From Blastococcus sp. TF02-09 (GTDB lineage Bacteria > Actinomycetota > Actinomycetes > Mycobacteriales > Geodermatophilaceae): a DNA stretch of 36,560 nucleotides. A program made the translations under genes and the position numbers. Position 1 is the first letter of the stretch; each line of letters begins with the position of its first letter. Below, piece by piece: positions 1-6,678 of this stretch. The stretch covers positions 1-36,560 of the forward strand of contig NZ_QOHH01000017.1 in assembly GCF_003319105.1 (NCBI RefSeq). The letters run 5' to 3'. The notes beneath the pieces are model-generated. The model was not told where the DNA came from. It saw only the letters and a program-made list of their open reading frames with translations, and made no database searches.

Positions 1-132
1 ACCTCCGAGACCGCTCGCCGGGCTGCTCTGTCAGGCTGGCTGCACCACTACAACCACCACCGGCCCCACACAGCGCTCAGCAACCTCCCGCCGATCACAC
101 GCTGCACCAACGTCACCGGGCAGTACACCTAG
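1..132 (+). mobile_element. IS481-family transposase, C-terminal fragment
   Basis: Frame 1 is open from the first base to a TAG at 130-132. It encodes 43 residues containing WLHHYNHHRPHTAL and ending NVTGQYT. The W-x-x-x-YN-x-x-RPH-x-AL signature is the segment just after the catalytic Glu in DDE integrases of the IS481/IS3 type, and the ending is typical of actinobacterial IS481 proteins. The rest of the transposase lies to the left of the window, so I cannot tell whether the copy is intact. Assignment to IS481 rather than another rve-type family rests on the shape of this short tail only. Confidence 0.75.
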
Positions 133-146
133 TCCTCGTCGGTAGT

Positions 147-205
147 TGATCATCGTCAGCTGGCTGGTCGCCACGCCGACGAGGGCAGCCAGATGCCGAT
201 GATCA
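147..205. repeat. Hairpin after the IS481 transposase (20-nt arms)
   Basis: Positions 147-166 and 186-205 are reverse complements with two mismatches, separated by a 19-nt loop. The outer nine bases (TGATCATCG / CGATGATCA) pair perfectly. It lies 15 bp after the transposase stop and 22 bp before the convergent end of the Rieske gene. It could be a terminator serving both sides, or part of the right end of the IS. There is no T-run. Confidence 0.6.
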
Positions 206-226
206 GCTGAAGCCGGGAGTGCGCCC

Positions 227-601
227 CTAGTCGAGGACGACGTCGTCGCCGCGGCGGACGGCGCGGCGGACGCGCAAGCGGGCCACCGAGCCGAGCAGCC
301 GCACCAGCTGGGTGTAGCCCGGCGTCGGGCCGTGGTAGCCGAGGAAGCCGCGCGGCCCCTCGACCATCTCGCCGGTGCGGACGTCGTAGCGGCTCTGGTG
401 CCAGGGGCAGACGAGGCAGCCGTCGGCGTCCAGGGTCCCCTCGGAGAGGTCGGCGAGCTGGTGCCGGCAGCGGCGGGAGACGGCGAAGTGCCGGTCCTCC
501 CCGTCGGGGCCGGGACCGCGGTTGCCGACGGCCCAGTCGCCGACCCGGCGCACCGCCCCCGGCGGCAGGTCGGCGGCGGGGATCCGGTCGTCGTCGGGCA
601 C
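227..601 (-). CDS. Rieske (2Fe-2S) domain protein
   Basis: 124 residues. The Rieske cluster ligands are visible: C45-x-H47 in SRRCRHQLA and C65-P-W-H68 in CLVCPWHQSRYD, the usual Cys/His pairs holding a [2Fe-2S] centre. The protein is little more than one Rieske domain, with no membrane segment. It therefore resembles a small ferredoxin-like electron carrier or the Rieske subunit of an unidentified oxygenase, not a cytochrome bc1 subunit. The start is GTG at 601, preceded by GAAGGAG about 5 nt upstream. It is divergent from the TPM gene across about 90 bp. No oxygenase or reductase partner is next to it, so its redox partner is unknown. Confidence 0.85.
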   Translation of the reverse strand: MPDDDRIPAADLPPGAVRRVGDWAVGNRGPGPDGEDRHFAVSRRCRHQLADLSEGTLDADGCLVCPWHQSRYDVRTGEMVEGPRGFLGYHGPTPGYTQLVRLLGSVARLRVRRAVRRGDDVVLD

Positions 602-679
602 GGGCGCTCCTTCGGTGTGGTGGGGACCTACCGCGCGCCCCTACCCAGCGCACGACCGCCGGACCCACCGTGTCGTCGG

Positions 680-691
680 TACTGTCGATCG
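680..691 (+). promoter_or_regulatory. TANNNT -10 element for a leaderless transcript
   Basis: TACTGT at 680-685 is followed by exactly 6 nt and then the GTG at 692. This spacing puts the expected transcription start on the start codon, the arrangement typical of actinobacterial leaderless mRNAs. No Shine-Dalgarno sequence precedes the GTG, which agrees. No good -35 was seen. Confidence 0.5.
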
Positions 692-2749
692 GTGATCCGT
701 GTCGAGGGAGCCGTCCGCCGGCTGTTCGTGGTCCTGGGCGCCGCCGCGGTGCTCGCCGTCGGAGCCGGGCCGGCCCTGGCCGAGGAGCCGTTCCGGCTGG
801 GTGAGCAGATCGACGACCGGGCCGATGCGCTCACGGTGAGCGAGCAGAACGACCTCGCGGGGGCCATCGGGGAGCTGCGGACCGAGGACGGCATCCAGCT
901 CTTCGTCGTCTTCGTCGACTCCTTCGAGCCGGGCACCGCGGACGAGTGGACCCAGGACACCTATGCCTTGTCCGGGCTGGGCGGGAACGACGCCCTGCTG
1001 GCGGTCGCCGAGGAGGAGAGGGAGTACGGCTTCTTCGTGCCCGACATCGCCGACGTCAGCCGCGCCGAGGCGGAGACGCTGGCCGGGCAGGCGGTCGAGC
1101 CGGAGTTCGCCGAGGGGGACTGGGAGGCCGGTGTTGTCGCGTTCGCCGACATCCTGCGCACCGGCGAGGCGCCCGACTCGGGCGGCTCGGGTGACTCCGG
1201 TGGCGGTGGCGCGCTGCTCGTCCTCGGCGCGATCGCCGTCGTCGGTGGCGGCGCCTACCTGGTGAGCCGCAACCGACGGCGGAAGGCGGCCGCGGCGCCC
1301 CCGCCGGTCACCCGCATCGAGCGGGCCGACCCCTACGCCGGTGAGTCGACCGAGCAGCTGCAGGGCCGGGCCAGCACCGCGCTGCTGGAGCTGGACGAGG
1401 CGATGAAGACCTCCCAGCTGGACCTCGACTACGCCCGCGCCCAGTACGGCGACGAGGCGGTGACCGGGTTCGACGCGGCGCTGACGGCGTCGCGGGACGA
1501 GTTGTCGCGCGCCTTCGCGCTGCGGCAGCAGCTCGACGACGACGTGCCGGAGGACGAGCCGACGACGCGGCAGATGCTCGGGGAGATGCTCCGGCTCACG
1601 CAGTCGGCATCCGCCCGGCTGGACGAGCAGGCCGGGGCCTTCGCCGAGCTGCGCGACCTGGAGAACACCGCACCCCAGGTCCTGGAGGCGCTGGCACCGC
1701 GCATCGCCCAGCTGCGCGCCCGCATCCCCCAGGAGGACCAGCGGCTGGCGGGGCTCACGGCCCGGTTCGCCGAGTCCGCCGTCGCACCGGTGCGCGGCAA
1801 CGTGACCGAGGCGCAGGCGCGCCTGGCCGCCGCCGAGGCCGAGGTCAACGAGGCGCTGGACGCGCTGGGCGCCGGGCGTCCCGGGGACGCCGTGGGCGAC
1901 ATCCGGGCGGCCGAGGACGCCGTCGCGCAGACCGCCACGCTGCTCGACGCCGTCGGCCGGCTCGGCGCGGACCTGGAGGCCGCCGGCGGACGGGTGGCGG
2001 CGGTCCGGGCCGAGACGGAGAAGGACCTCGCCGAGGCCCGCTCGCTCGCGGCGTCGGGGGACCGGAGCGGCCTGCGCCCCCAGGTCGCCCGCGCCGAGGC
2101 CGCGCTGTCCGCGGCCGACGAGCTGATGGCCGGGGATCGCCCCGACCCGCTGGCGGCCCTGCGGCAGCTGGAGGAGGCCGACATCGCGCTCGAGCAGGCC
2201 CTCGTCGTCGCCCGGGACGCGGAGACCCAGCGACGCCGGGCCGCGGGCGCCCTGGAGTCCGCGGTGCTGACCGCGCGGTCGGAGATCGACGCCGCCGCCG
2301 ACTTCATCGCCACCCGGCGCGGGGCGGTGGGGCCCGAGGCGCGCACCCGGCTGGCCGAGGCGCAGCGGCACCTCGACGCCGCCGTCGATCGTGGGCGCGA
2401 CGAGCCGGTGGCCGCACTGCAGCAGGCGCACCAGGCGACGTCGCTGGCGCGCTCGGCCCTCGAGCGGGCCCAGGACGACCTGGCGGGCTGGGGCGGCTAC
2501 GGCGGCGGCTACGGCGGTGGCTACGGCGGCGGTCCCGGCGGGTTCGGTGGCGGCTACGGCGGCGGGTACCGGCGCGGCGGCGTGGACCTGGGCAGCCTGG
2601 TGCTCGGCGGGATCCTGGCCGGCGGGAGCCGGGGTGGGTTCGGCGGCGGGTTCGGCGGCGGGGGGTTCGGCGGCGGCGGCTACGGCGGCGGGGGCGGCCG
2701 CGGCGGGGGTGGCTTCGGCGGCGGCGGATCGGCCGGCGGTCGCTTCTGA
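692..2749 (+). CDS. TPM-domain membrane protein with Gly-rich tail
   Basis: 685 residues from GTG 692. A signal peptide (about 1-30, cleavage after ALA) leads into an extracytoplasmic TPM domain (about 34-150). A Ser/Gly linker follows, then a transmembrane helix at about 170-190 ending in SRNRRRK, a long Ala/Glu/Arg-rich helical, probably coiled-coil, region (about 205-600), and a Gly/Tyr/Phe-rich tail (about 600-685) of GGYGGG and GGFGGG units. TPM domains occur in membrane-associated proteins linked to photosystem II repair in plants and to poorly known roles in bacteria; the function here is unknown. The frame stays open upstream to 332, but that part overlaps the divergent Rieske gene, and the leaderless-type -10 supports 692. 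The tail may be disordered or condensate-prone (inference). Confidence 0.85.
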   Translation: MIRVEGAVRRLFVVLGAAAVLAVGAGPALAEEPFRLGEQIDDRADALTVSEQNDLAGAIGELRTEDGIQLFVVFVDSFEPGTADEWTQDTYALSGLGGNDALLAVAEEEREYGFFVPDIADVSRAEAETLAGQAVEPEFAEGDWEAGVVAFADILRTGEAPDSGGSGDSGGGGALLVLGAIAVVGGGAYLVSRNRRRKAAAAPPPVTRIERADPYAGESTEQLQGRASTALLELDEAMKTSQLDLDYARAQYGDEAVTGFDAALTASRDELSRAFALRQQLDDDVPEDEPTTRQMLGEMLRLTQSASARLDEQAGAFAELRDLENTAPQVLEALAPRIAQLRARIPQEDQRLAGLTARFAESAVAPVRGNVTEAQARLAAAEAEVNEALDALGAGRPGDAVGDIRAAEDAVAQTATLLDAVGRLGADLEAAGGRVAAVRAETEKDLAEARSLAASGDRSGLRPQVARAEAALSAADELMAGDRPDPLAALRQLEEADIALEQALVVARDAETQRRRAAGALESAVLTARSEIDAAADFIATRRGAVGPEARTRLAEAQRHLDAAVDRGRDEPVAALQQAHQATSLARSALERAQDDLAGWGGYGGGYGGGYGGGPGGFGGGYGGGYRRGGVDLGSLVLGGILAGGSRGGFGGGFGGGGFGGGGYGGGGGRGGGGFGGGGSAGGRF

Positions 2750-2827
2750 GCCCCCGCGCCGGGAGTCCTGGGAACTGTCGGACCCCGATGGCACCGTGAC
2801 CCCCCTCACACATGGAGGAGGAGCGAG

Positions 2828-3583
2828 ATGCCCACTCGAGACACCGCCTGGCCGGCCGGCACCCCCTGCTGGATCGACTACGGCGCCGGCGACACGGACG
2901 CCGCGAAGGGGTTCTACGGGGATCTGCTGGGCTGGAGCTGGACCGGGGGTGACCCGGAGTACGGCGGCTACTGGAACGCGGAGAAGGACGGTTCCCAGGT
3001 CGCCGGCCTCGGCCCGCTGATGGGCGAGGGCGACTCACCGGCCTGGACGACGTACTTCGCCACCGACGACGCCGCGGCGACGGCCGGCCGGATCCGCGAG
3101 GCCGGCGGCACGGTCGTGGTCGAGCCGATGGAGGTCGGGCCGATGGGCACGATGGTCATCGCGCTCGACCCGCAGGGGCAGGCGTTCGGGCTCTGGCAGT
3201 CCGGCACGCACACCGGTGTCCAGCGGTTCAACGAGCCCGGCACCCTGGTCTGGAACGAGGCGGCCGTCGAGGACACCGATGGCGCGAAGCGCTTCTTCAG
3301 CGCGGTGTTCGGCTTCGAGTGGGACGCGATGGACGGCATGGACTACGCGACCTTCCGCACCGGCGACCGTCCGCTGGGCGGCCTGGGGCAGGTGCAGCCG
3401 GGTCTGCCCAAGGGGTGGACCGTGTGCTTCGCCGTGGCCTCCACCGACGACGCGGTCGCCACGGTCGAGGGCGGCGGCGGCAAGGTCCTGCACCCCGCCG
3501 AGGACTCCCCGTTCGGGCGGTTCGCCGTGCTCGAGGACCCCTGGGGCGCCGCGTTCTCGGTCATGGAGCTGACCGGCGACTGA
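2828..3583 (+). CDS. VOC family protein, two glyoxalase-like domains
   Basis: 251 residues made of two tandem beta-alpha-beta-beta-beta modules, about 8-122 (CWIDYGAGDTDAAKGFYGDLLGW ... DPQGQAFGLWQ, shown here with a gap) and about 135-250 (VWNEAAVEDTDGAKRFFSAVF ... DPWGAAFSVME). This is the layout of the glyoxalase / bleomycin-resistance / dioxygenase superfamily. Similar actinobacterial proteins are called VOC family or hydroxylase; the substrate cannot be read from sequence. GGAGGAGGAG lies just before the ATG and fixes the start. The gene is monocistronic, with a hairpin 15 bp after the stop. Confidence 0.88.
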   Translation: MPTRDTAWPAGTPCWIDYGAGDTDAAKGFYGDLLGWSWTGGDPEYGGYWNAEKDGSQVAGLGPLMGEGDSPAWTTYFATDDAAATAGRIREAGGTVVVEPMEVGPMGTMVIALDPQGQAFGLWQSGTHTGVQRFNEPGTLVWNEAAVEDTDGAKRFFSAVFGFEWDAMDGMDYATFRTGDRPLGGLGQVQPGLPKGWTVCFAVASTDDAVATVEGGGGKVLHPAEDSPFGRFAVLEDPWGAAFSVMELTGD

Positions 3584-3597
3584 GCCGGGTCGTACCG

Positions 3598-3629
3598 GGT
3601 CCCCCGGCGGCCGTGGCCACCGGGGGACC
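3598..3629 (+). terminator. GC-rich hairpin after the VOC gene
   Basis: 3598-3612 and 3615-3629 are complementary over 15 nt with one mismatch (GGTCCCCCGGCGGCC / GGCCACCGGGGGACC), 15 bp after the stop. There is no U-tract, as is common for terminators in GC-rich actinobacteria. Confidence 0.6.
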
Positions 3630-3702
3630 GGAGCTCAGGAGTCCGCGGCTCGCCGCGAGGCGGCCGGGGGGTGCTCTGCCCCGTCTCGCCGGCGACCCCG
3701 CC

Positions 3703-3960
3703 GTGCGGTACCGGCTCGCGGCGGCCGTAGGTGGCCGGGATGGAGCCGCCTCGCCCGACTCCCTCGTCCGTCAGGAGATCGAGGCACGCCTCGGCGAGCC
3801 GGAGCCCACGTTCGACCCGGTCGCCTACGCCCTCGCGGTCGACCCGCCGCCCTTTTGGCAGCGGGCGCAATTGGCGGTTGACCAGCGGTTTCGCTCCTGC
3901 CGCTTGACTCCTGCCGCTAGGCTCCACTCCGTGACCCATGGAGAAGACGCAGGAGCCTAG
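3703..3960 (+). pseudogene. Possible gene remnant, unknown family
   Basis: An 85-codon frame from a GTG at 3703. The stretch 3750-3890 (including RQEIEARLGEPEPTFDPVAY and ALAVDPPPFWQRAQLAVDQR) has strong G/C at third positions and a protein-like composition. The last 23 codons instead run through the 3909-3968 inverted repeat and look non-coding. No Shine-Dalgarno sequence was seen. I do not recognise a family. It may be the 3' part of a gene damaged when the neighbouring cassette arrived, or simply chance in GC-rich DNA. Confidence 0.25.
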
Positions 3961-3968
3961 CGGCAGGA
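3894..3968. repeat. Perfect 17-bp inverted repeat plus 11-bp direct repeat
   Basis: 3909-3925 (TCCTGCCGCTAGGCTCC) is the exact reverse complement of 3952-3968. The 26-nt loop itself contains a CTCC/GGAG stem (3927-3930 with 3940-3943). The sequence CTCCTGCCGCT occurs twice in a row with a 14-nt period (3894 and 3908), so the left arm has an extra upstream copy. There is no T-run. It might be a recombination or transposon end, or a structured RNA element. Confidence 0.7.
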
Positions 3969-4069
3969 CCCGCGCGTCCCCGTCCCTCGAAGTAGCGACT
4001 TCGGGTTGAGAGCCTTGGCCTGCGAGCCGAATGTCGGAAGGTGCCGCTACCATTCGGCGTTGTGGGACG

Positions 4070-4100
4070 TATCCACAAAACCGTGCACGGGTTATCCACA
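4070..4100. promoter_or_regulatory. Operator-like repeats before the antitoxin gene
   Basis: TATCCACA occurs at 4070-4077 and again at 4093-4100, 23 bp apart. Between them sits the perfect 10-bp palindrome CCGTGCACGG (4081-4090). The block ends 15 bp before the antitoxin ATG and abuts its ribosome-binding site, so a bound protein would block initiation. This fits autorepression of a toxin-antitoxin operon. The right copy extends to TTATCCACA (4092-4100), a perfect consensus DnaA box. Confidence 0.5.
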
Positions 4101-4115
4101 GGCGAGGAGGTCGAG

Positions 4116-4679
4116 ATGAGCACTACGACGGCGCGGAACGTCGCTGCCTACATCCTTGATCGCCTCGGTCCCATGTCTGCGCGGAAGCTTCAGAAGCTCA
4201 CGTACTACGCCCAGGCATGGTCGCTCGCCTGGGACGGTCGCCCGCTGTTCGAGGATCGCATCGAGGCGTGGCGCGACGGCCCGGTCACGAAGTCCGTATG
4301 GAACTCCCACCGCGGGCAGTTCACGGTGGGCAGCATGCCGGGCGTGAAGCCGGACTCCCTCACCGACGACGAGATCAACGTTGTCGAGGCCGTGCTTGCC
4401 TTCTACGGCCCCTGTGATGGCGACACTCTGAGCCGGATGACGCACGAGGACGCCCCTTGGCAGGAGGCGCGAGGCGACCTGCCGGAGGGTGCTCACTGCG
4501 ACGAGGAGATCAGTCAGCGCAGCATGCGCAACTTCTATGCGCGTGCGGCGCTGAAGGGAGCGAAGGCGCCGATCCGGCGCCCCAGCACCCACTTGGTCGA
4601 CCCAGAGCTGACCGTCCGACTCGCTGAGGCGGAGATCAAGCGGTGGCGTCCGACCTTGGACTGGCTGGCTGTTAGGTGA
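4116..4679 (+). CDS. Panacea-domain (SocA-like) antitoxin
   Basis: 187 residues from ATG 4116, with GAGGAGGT about 5 nt upstream; the frame is open to 4041 but this ATG is clearly favoured. The N-terminal half has the Panacea/DUF4065 signature: KLQKLTYYAQAWSLAWDGR (24-42) followed by IEAWRDGPV (49-57). Proteins of this family are antitoxins that pair with many unrelated toxins, including Fic/Doc types. The stop overlaps the toxin start (GTGA), so the two are translationally coupled, antitoxin first. Codon use is less GC-rich than in neighbouring genes, which suggests horizontal acquisition. The C-terminal part (about 120-187) is probably the toxin-specific region (inference). Confidence 0.85.
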   Translation: MSTTTARNVAAYILDRLGPMSARKLQKLTYYAQAWSLAWDGRPLFEDRIEAWRDGPVTKSVWNSHRGQFTVGSMPGVKPDSLTDDEINVVEAVLAFYGPCDGDTLSRMTHEDAPWQEARGDLPEGAHCDEEISQRSMRNFYARAALKGAKAPIRRPSTHLVDPELTVRLAEAEIKRWRPTLDWLAVR

Positions 4680-5050
4680 GCTACTGCCTCGACATCGAGG
4701 CAGTAGTGGAGATCAACCGCGCTGTCACGGCTGGGGTCACGACTGTTCTTCAGCGGGGTCAACTTGAGTCCGCGCTGGGGCAGCCCCTTCAGACGTGGGG
4801 AGGTGAAGACCTCTACCCGACGATCTATGCGAAGGCCGCCGTGCTGGTGCGGGGGATTGTCGCCGCTCACGCCTTCCGCGACGGCAACAAGCGCACGGCC
4901 TGGATCGCCTGCGTGACCTTTCTCGGTCATGGAGGTCTCCGCTTCCGCGACCTTGCCGCCGAAGAGGCAGGGCAGTTTGTGCTGGATGTAGAGAGCGGTC
5001 GCCTCGACGTCGAGGACGCCGCGCTCTGGATCCTAGATCGCATCGAGTAG
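4676..5050 (+). CDS. Doc/Fic-family toxin (death-on-curing type)
   Basis: 124 residues, start GTG at 4676 inside the antitoxin's last codons. The catalytic Fic loop is H65-A-F-R-D-G-N71-K-R-T-A. This is the Doc form (HxFxDxNKRxA), not the HxFxDGNGRxxR of AMPylating Fic enzymes. Known Doc phosphorylates elongation factor EF-Tu and so stops translation. Length and all-helical composition match Doc (about 126 residues). All key loop residues are present, so the toxin looks active. The protein lacks an inhibitory S/TxxxEG helix of its own, so control should come from the Panacea partner. A strong terminator follows 18 bp after the stop. Confidence 0.88.
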   Translation: MSYCLDIEAVVEINRAVTAGVTTVLQRGQLESALGQPLQTWGGEDLYPTIYAKAAVLVRGIVAAHAFRDGNKRTAWIACVTFLGHGGLRFRDLAAEEAGQFVLDVESGRLDVEDAALWILDRIE

Positions 5051-5067
5051 CAGGAGACGAAGTAGAA

Positions 5068-5110
5068 GCCCCCGTCCAGGAACCTCTGGACGGGGGCCTT
5101 TCGTTCTTTG
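5068..5110 (+). terminator. Intrinsic terminator of the toxin-antitoxin operon
   Basis: GCCCCCGTCCAG (5068-5079) pairs perfectly with 5086-5097 across a 6-nt loop and is followed by a T-rich run (CTTTCGTTCTTT). It is the most classical rho-independent terminator in the window and may also stop transcription coming leftwards from the broken pirin gene. Confidence 0.9.
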
Positions 5111-5121
5111 GAGCTTAAGTG

Positions 5122-5529
5122 TCAGAAAGCGTCTGTTTCCGGGAGGACGTGCCCTAACCTGATGACCGCGCCGGCGGTCATCCATTGGGTGTCGCCGTTG
5201 CTGATCGTCCCGCCGCCGCCGTGGGAGTCGGCGTGCTCGAAGGTGCCGTCGATGATGTAGGTGACGGTCTCGAAACCGCGGTGCGGGTGCCACGAGGTGC
5301 CCTTGGGCTCACCGGGCGCGTACTCCACCTCGCCCATCTGGTCCATGTGGATGAAGGGGTCCAGGTCGCGCAGGTCCACGCCGGCGAAGGCCCGGCGGAC
5401 CGGGAAACCCTCGCCCTCGAAGCCCGAGGGGGCGGTGGTGACCGAGCGGGTCCGGCGGCGCACCGTGCGCGGTGCCGGGAGCGGGACGCGGGCCAGCGTG
5501 GTGGTGTCCTCGACGATGACGGCGGGCAT
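5122..5529 (-). pseudogene. Truncated pirin-family gene
   Basis: 135 codons from ATG 5529, with GAGGAGG 5 nt upstream. The N-terminal pirin cupin is clear: FAGVDLRDLDPFIHMDQMG, WHPHRGFETVTYIIDGTFEH and DTQWMTAG. These include metal-binding His residues of the pirin site (HPHRGFET, later HADS). Normal pirins run about 230-320 residues. Here the family likeness stops after MTAGAVI (near 5160), and an unrelated 12-residue tail follows to a TGA at 5122. The whole C-terminal cupin is missing and I could not find it to the left, so this is more than a simple insertion. The promoter region and ribosome-binding site are intact, so a stable half-protein is possible but unlikely to work. Confidence 0.8.
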
Positions 5530-5542
5530 GCTGGCCTCCTCG

Positions 5543-5556
5543 GTTGAGAGCTCAAC
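5543..5556. promoter_or_regulatory. MarR/HxlR-like operator before pirin
   Basis: GTTGAG-AG-CTCAAC is a perfect inverted repeat 13 bp upstream of the pirin ATG, directly before its ribosome-binding site. TTGA/TCAA half-sites of this kind are typical operators of MarR- and HxlR-type regulators, which often control pirin genes. No such regulator is encoded in the window. Confidence 0.45.
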
Positions 5557-5661
5557 TAGCGGCGTCGTCGACCCACGCCGTCGACCGTTGCTTCCCCAGG
5601 GCCCGAGGTCACGCGGCGCGGTCCGGGTTTCGGGGGCTTCCGCAGCGGACAGGGCTGGACC

Positions 5662-6678
5662 GTGCCGGACCTCCTCCCACCCCGGCTCGGCTGCCCCAAG
5701 CGCATGGTGTTCGGCCCGTGCGGCGGCGTACGGGGCGACGGTCGGTGCGAGGTCGCCGAGCACCACTGCGTCTTCCTCGACGCCCCGCTGCCGGCCTGGC
5801 CCGAGCCCCCCGTCGCAGCGGGGGCGGCCAGCGCGCTGCTCGCCGCCGCCGCGCGCGGCCCCGTCGTCCTCACCGACCTGTCGACGGCGCCCTACGACGC
5901 CGACTCGGTGCGCCGGGTGGTCGAGGTGCTGGCACCGGTGTCCGACGCCCTGCTGGCCGGCGAGCACGCCAACCGGCCCGACGTCCCGCCCACGATGATG
6001 GCCGCCCGGGTGCACGACGCCGGGGGCCGGCTGTGGACGACGCTGGCCTGCCGCGACCGCAACCGCGTGGTGCTCGAGCAGGAGCTGGCCGGGCTGGCGT
6101 CCCTCGGCGTCGACGGCGTCCTGTGCGTCACCGGCGACGCGCGCGGCCCCGGTGTCCGGCCCGGGGTCAGCCAGGTCTTCGACCTCGACGGGCCACGGCT
6201 GGCCGCGCTCGCCGCCGCCACGGGCCTGGCCGTCGCGGTGCCCGAGTCGCCCGAGGCGCCACCGGTCGCGGCGCGGCCCGCCCGGGTCGCGGTCAAGCAG
6301 CGGGCCGGCGCGCAGCTCTGCGTGCTCAACCACGTGCGCACGCCGGCACGCGTGGCCGAGTTCGTCGACGCGGCGCGGGCGGCCGGGGCGACGCTGCCGT
6401 TCGTCGCCGGGGTCGCCGTCTACACCGACGAGCGCTCGGCCCGGGTGCTGCAGCGCTTCCCCGGGCTGCAGCTGGACGACGACCGAGTCGAGCAGGTGCT
6501 GGCCGCGCCCGACCCGCGGGCGGCCGGCATCGCCGCCGCGGTGGAGGAGGCGCGGGCGCTGCTGGCCGTCGACGGCGTCGTCGGGGTGAACCTGTCCGGG
6601 CTGGGCTCGGGCAGAGGTGAGGACGACGGTGCCCGCGTGAAGGCCGCCGTCGCGACGGAACTGAGGGGGACCGCATGA
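5662..6678 (+). CDS. Methylenetetrahydrofolate reductase-like protein with MetV-type Cys motif
   Basis: 338 residues from GTG 5662. The N-terminus holds CPKRMVFGPCGGVRGDGRCE (11-30), with Cys at 11, 20 and 29. This is the signature of the MTHFR C-terminal/MetV family, which binds a metal or Fe-S centre. The remainder (about 55-325) has the alternating beta/alpha pattern and the GVDGVLCVTGDARGPG segment of the MetF TIM barrel, whose usual reaction is methylene-THF to methyl-THF with a flavin. Here the Cys motif sits at the N-terminus of a single chain. Such split or fused MetV/MetF arrangements belong to non-canonical MTHFRs. The neighbouring overlapping methyltransferase suggests a one-carbon role. 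Substrate and electron donor are not determined by sequence. Confidence 0.75.
   Translation: MPDLLPPRLGCPKRMVFGPCGGVRGDGRCEVAEHHCVFLDAPLPAWPEPPVAAGAASALLAAAARGPVVLTDLSTAPYDADSVRRVVEVLAPVSDALLAGEHANRPDVPPTMMAARVHDAGGRLWTTLACRDRNRVVLEQELAGLASLGVDGVLCVTGDARGPGVRPGVSQVFDLDGPRLAALAAATGLAVAVPESPEAPPVAARPARVAVKQRAGAQLCVLNHVRTPARVAEFVDAARAAGATLPFVAGVAVYTDERSARVLQRFPGLQLDDDRVEQVLAAPDPRAAGIAAAVEEARALLAVDGVVGVNLSGLGSGRGEDDGARVKAAVATELRGTA

Larger units (their letters stand above)
3584..4115. other. Intergenic stretch left of the toxin-antitoxin cassette
   Basis: 532 bp without a confident gene. In order it holds the VOC hairpin, a possible coding remnant (3703-3960), an 11-bp direct repeat plus a perfect 17-bp inverted repeat (3894-3968), and the operator-like repeats before the antitoxin (4070-4100). 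The right part is visibly less GC-rich than flanking genes. No tRNA or integrase was found to explain an insertion. Confidence 0.6.

Noticed and set aside
332..691. Upstream extension of the TPM protein to an ATG/GTG at 332
   Set aside because: It lies antisense to the Rieske gene, lacks a ribosome-binding site, and the signal peptide and -10 element both place the start at 692.
641..2809. Long minus-strand open frame opposite the TPM gene, and similar long frames opposite mrp, ABC-F, lysC and RHS
   Set aside because: Such frames arise from high GC content; they show biased Arg/Ala/Pro/Gly composition, no recognised domains and oppose well-supported genes.
3740..3765. Minus-strand sequence resembling a tRNA T-arm
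   Set aside because: GGCTCCATCCC does not carry the invariant TTC/GA of the T-loop and no acceptor or anticodon arms can be folded.
4092..4100. Perfect DnaA box as a sign of a replication origin
   Set aside because: There is only one perfect and one partial box, no AT-rich unwinding region and no dnaA, dnaN or rep gene nearby. It is kept only as part of an operator candidate.
4676..5050. Toxin as an AMPylating Fic enzyme
   Set aside because: The loop ends NKRTA rather than NGRxxR, so the Doc kinase type fits better.
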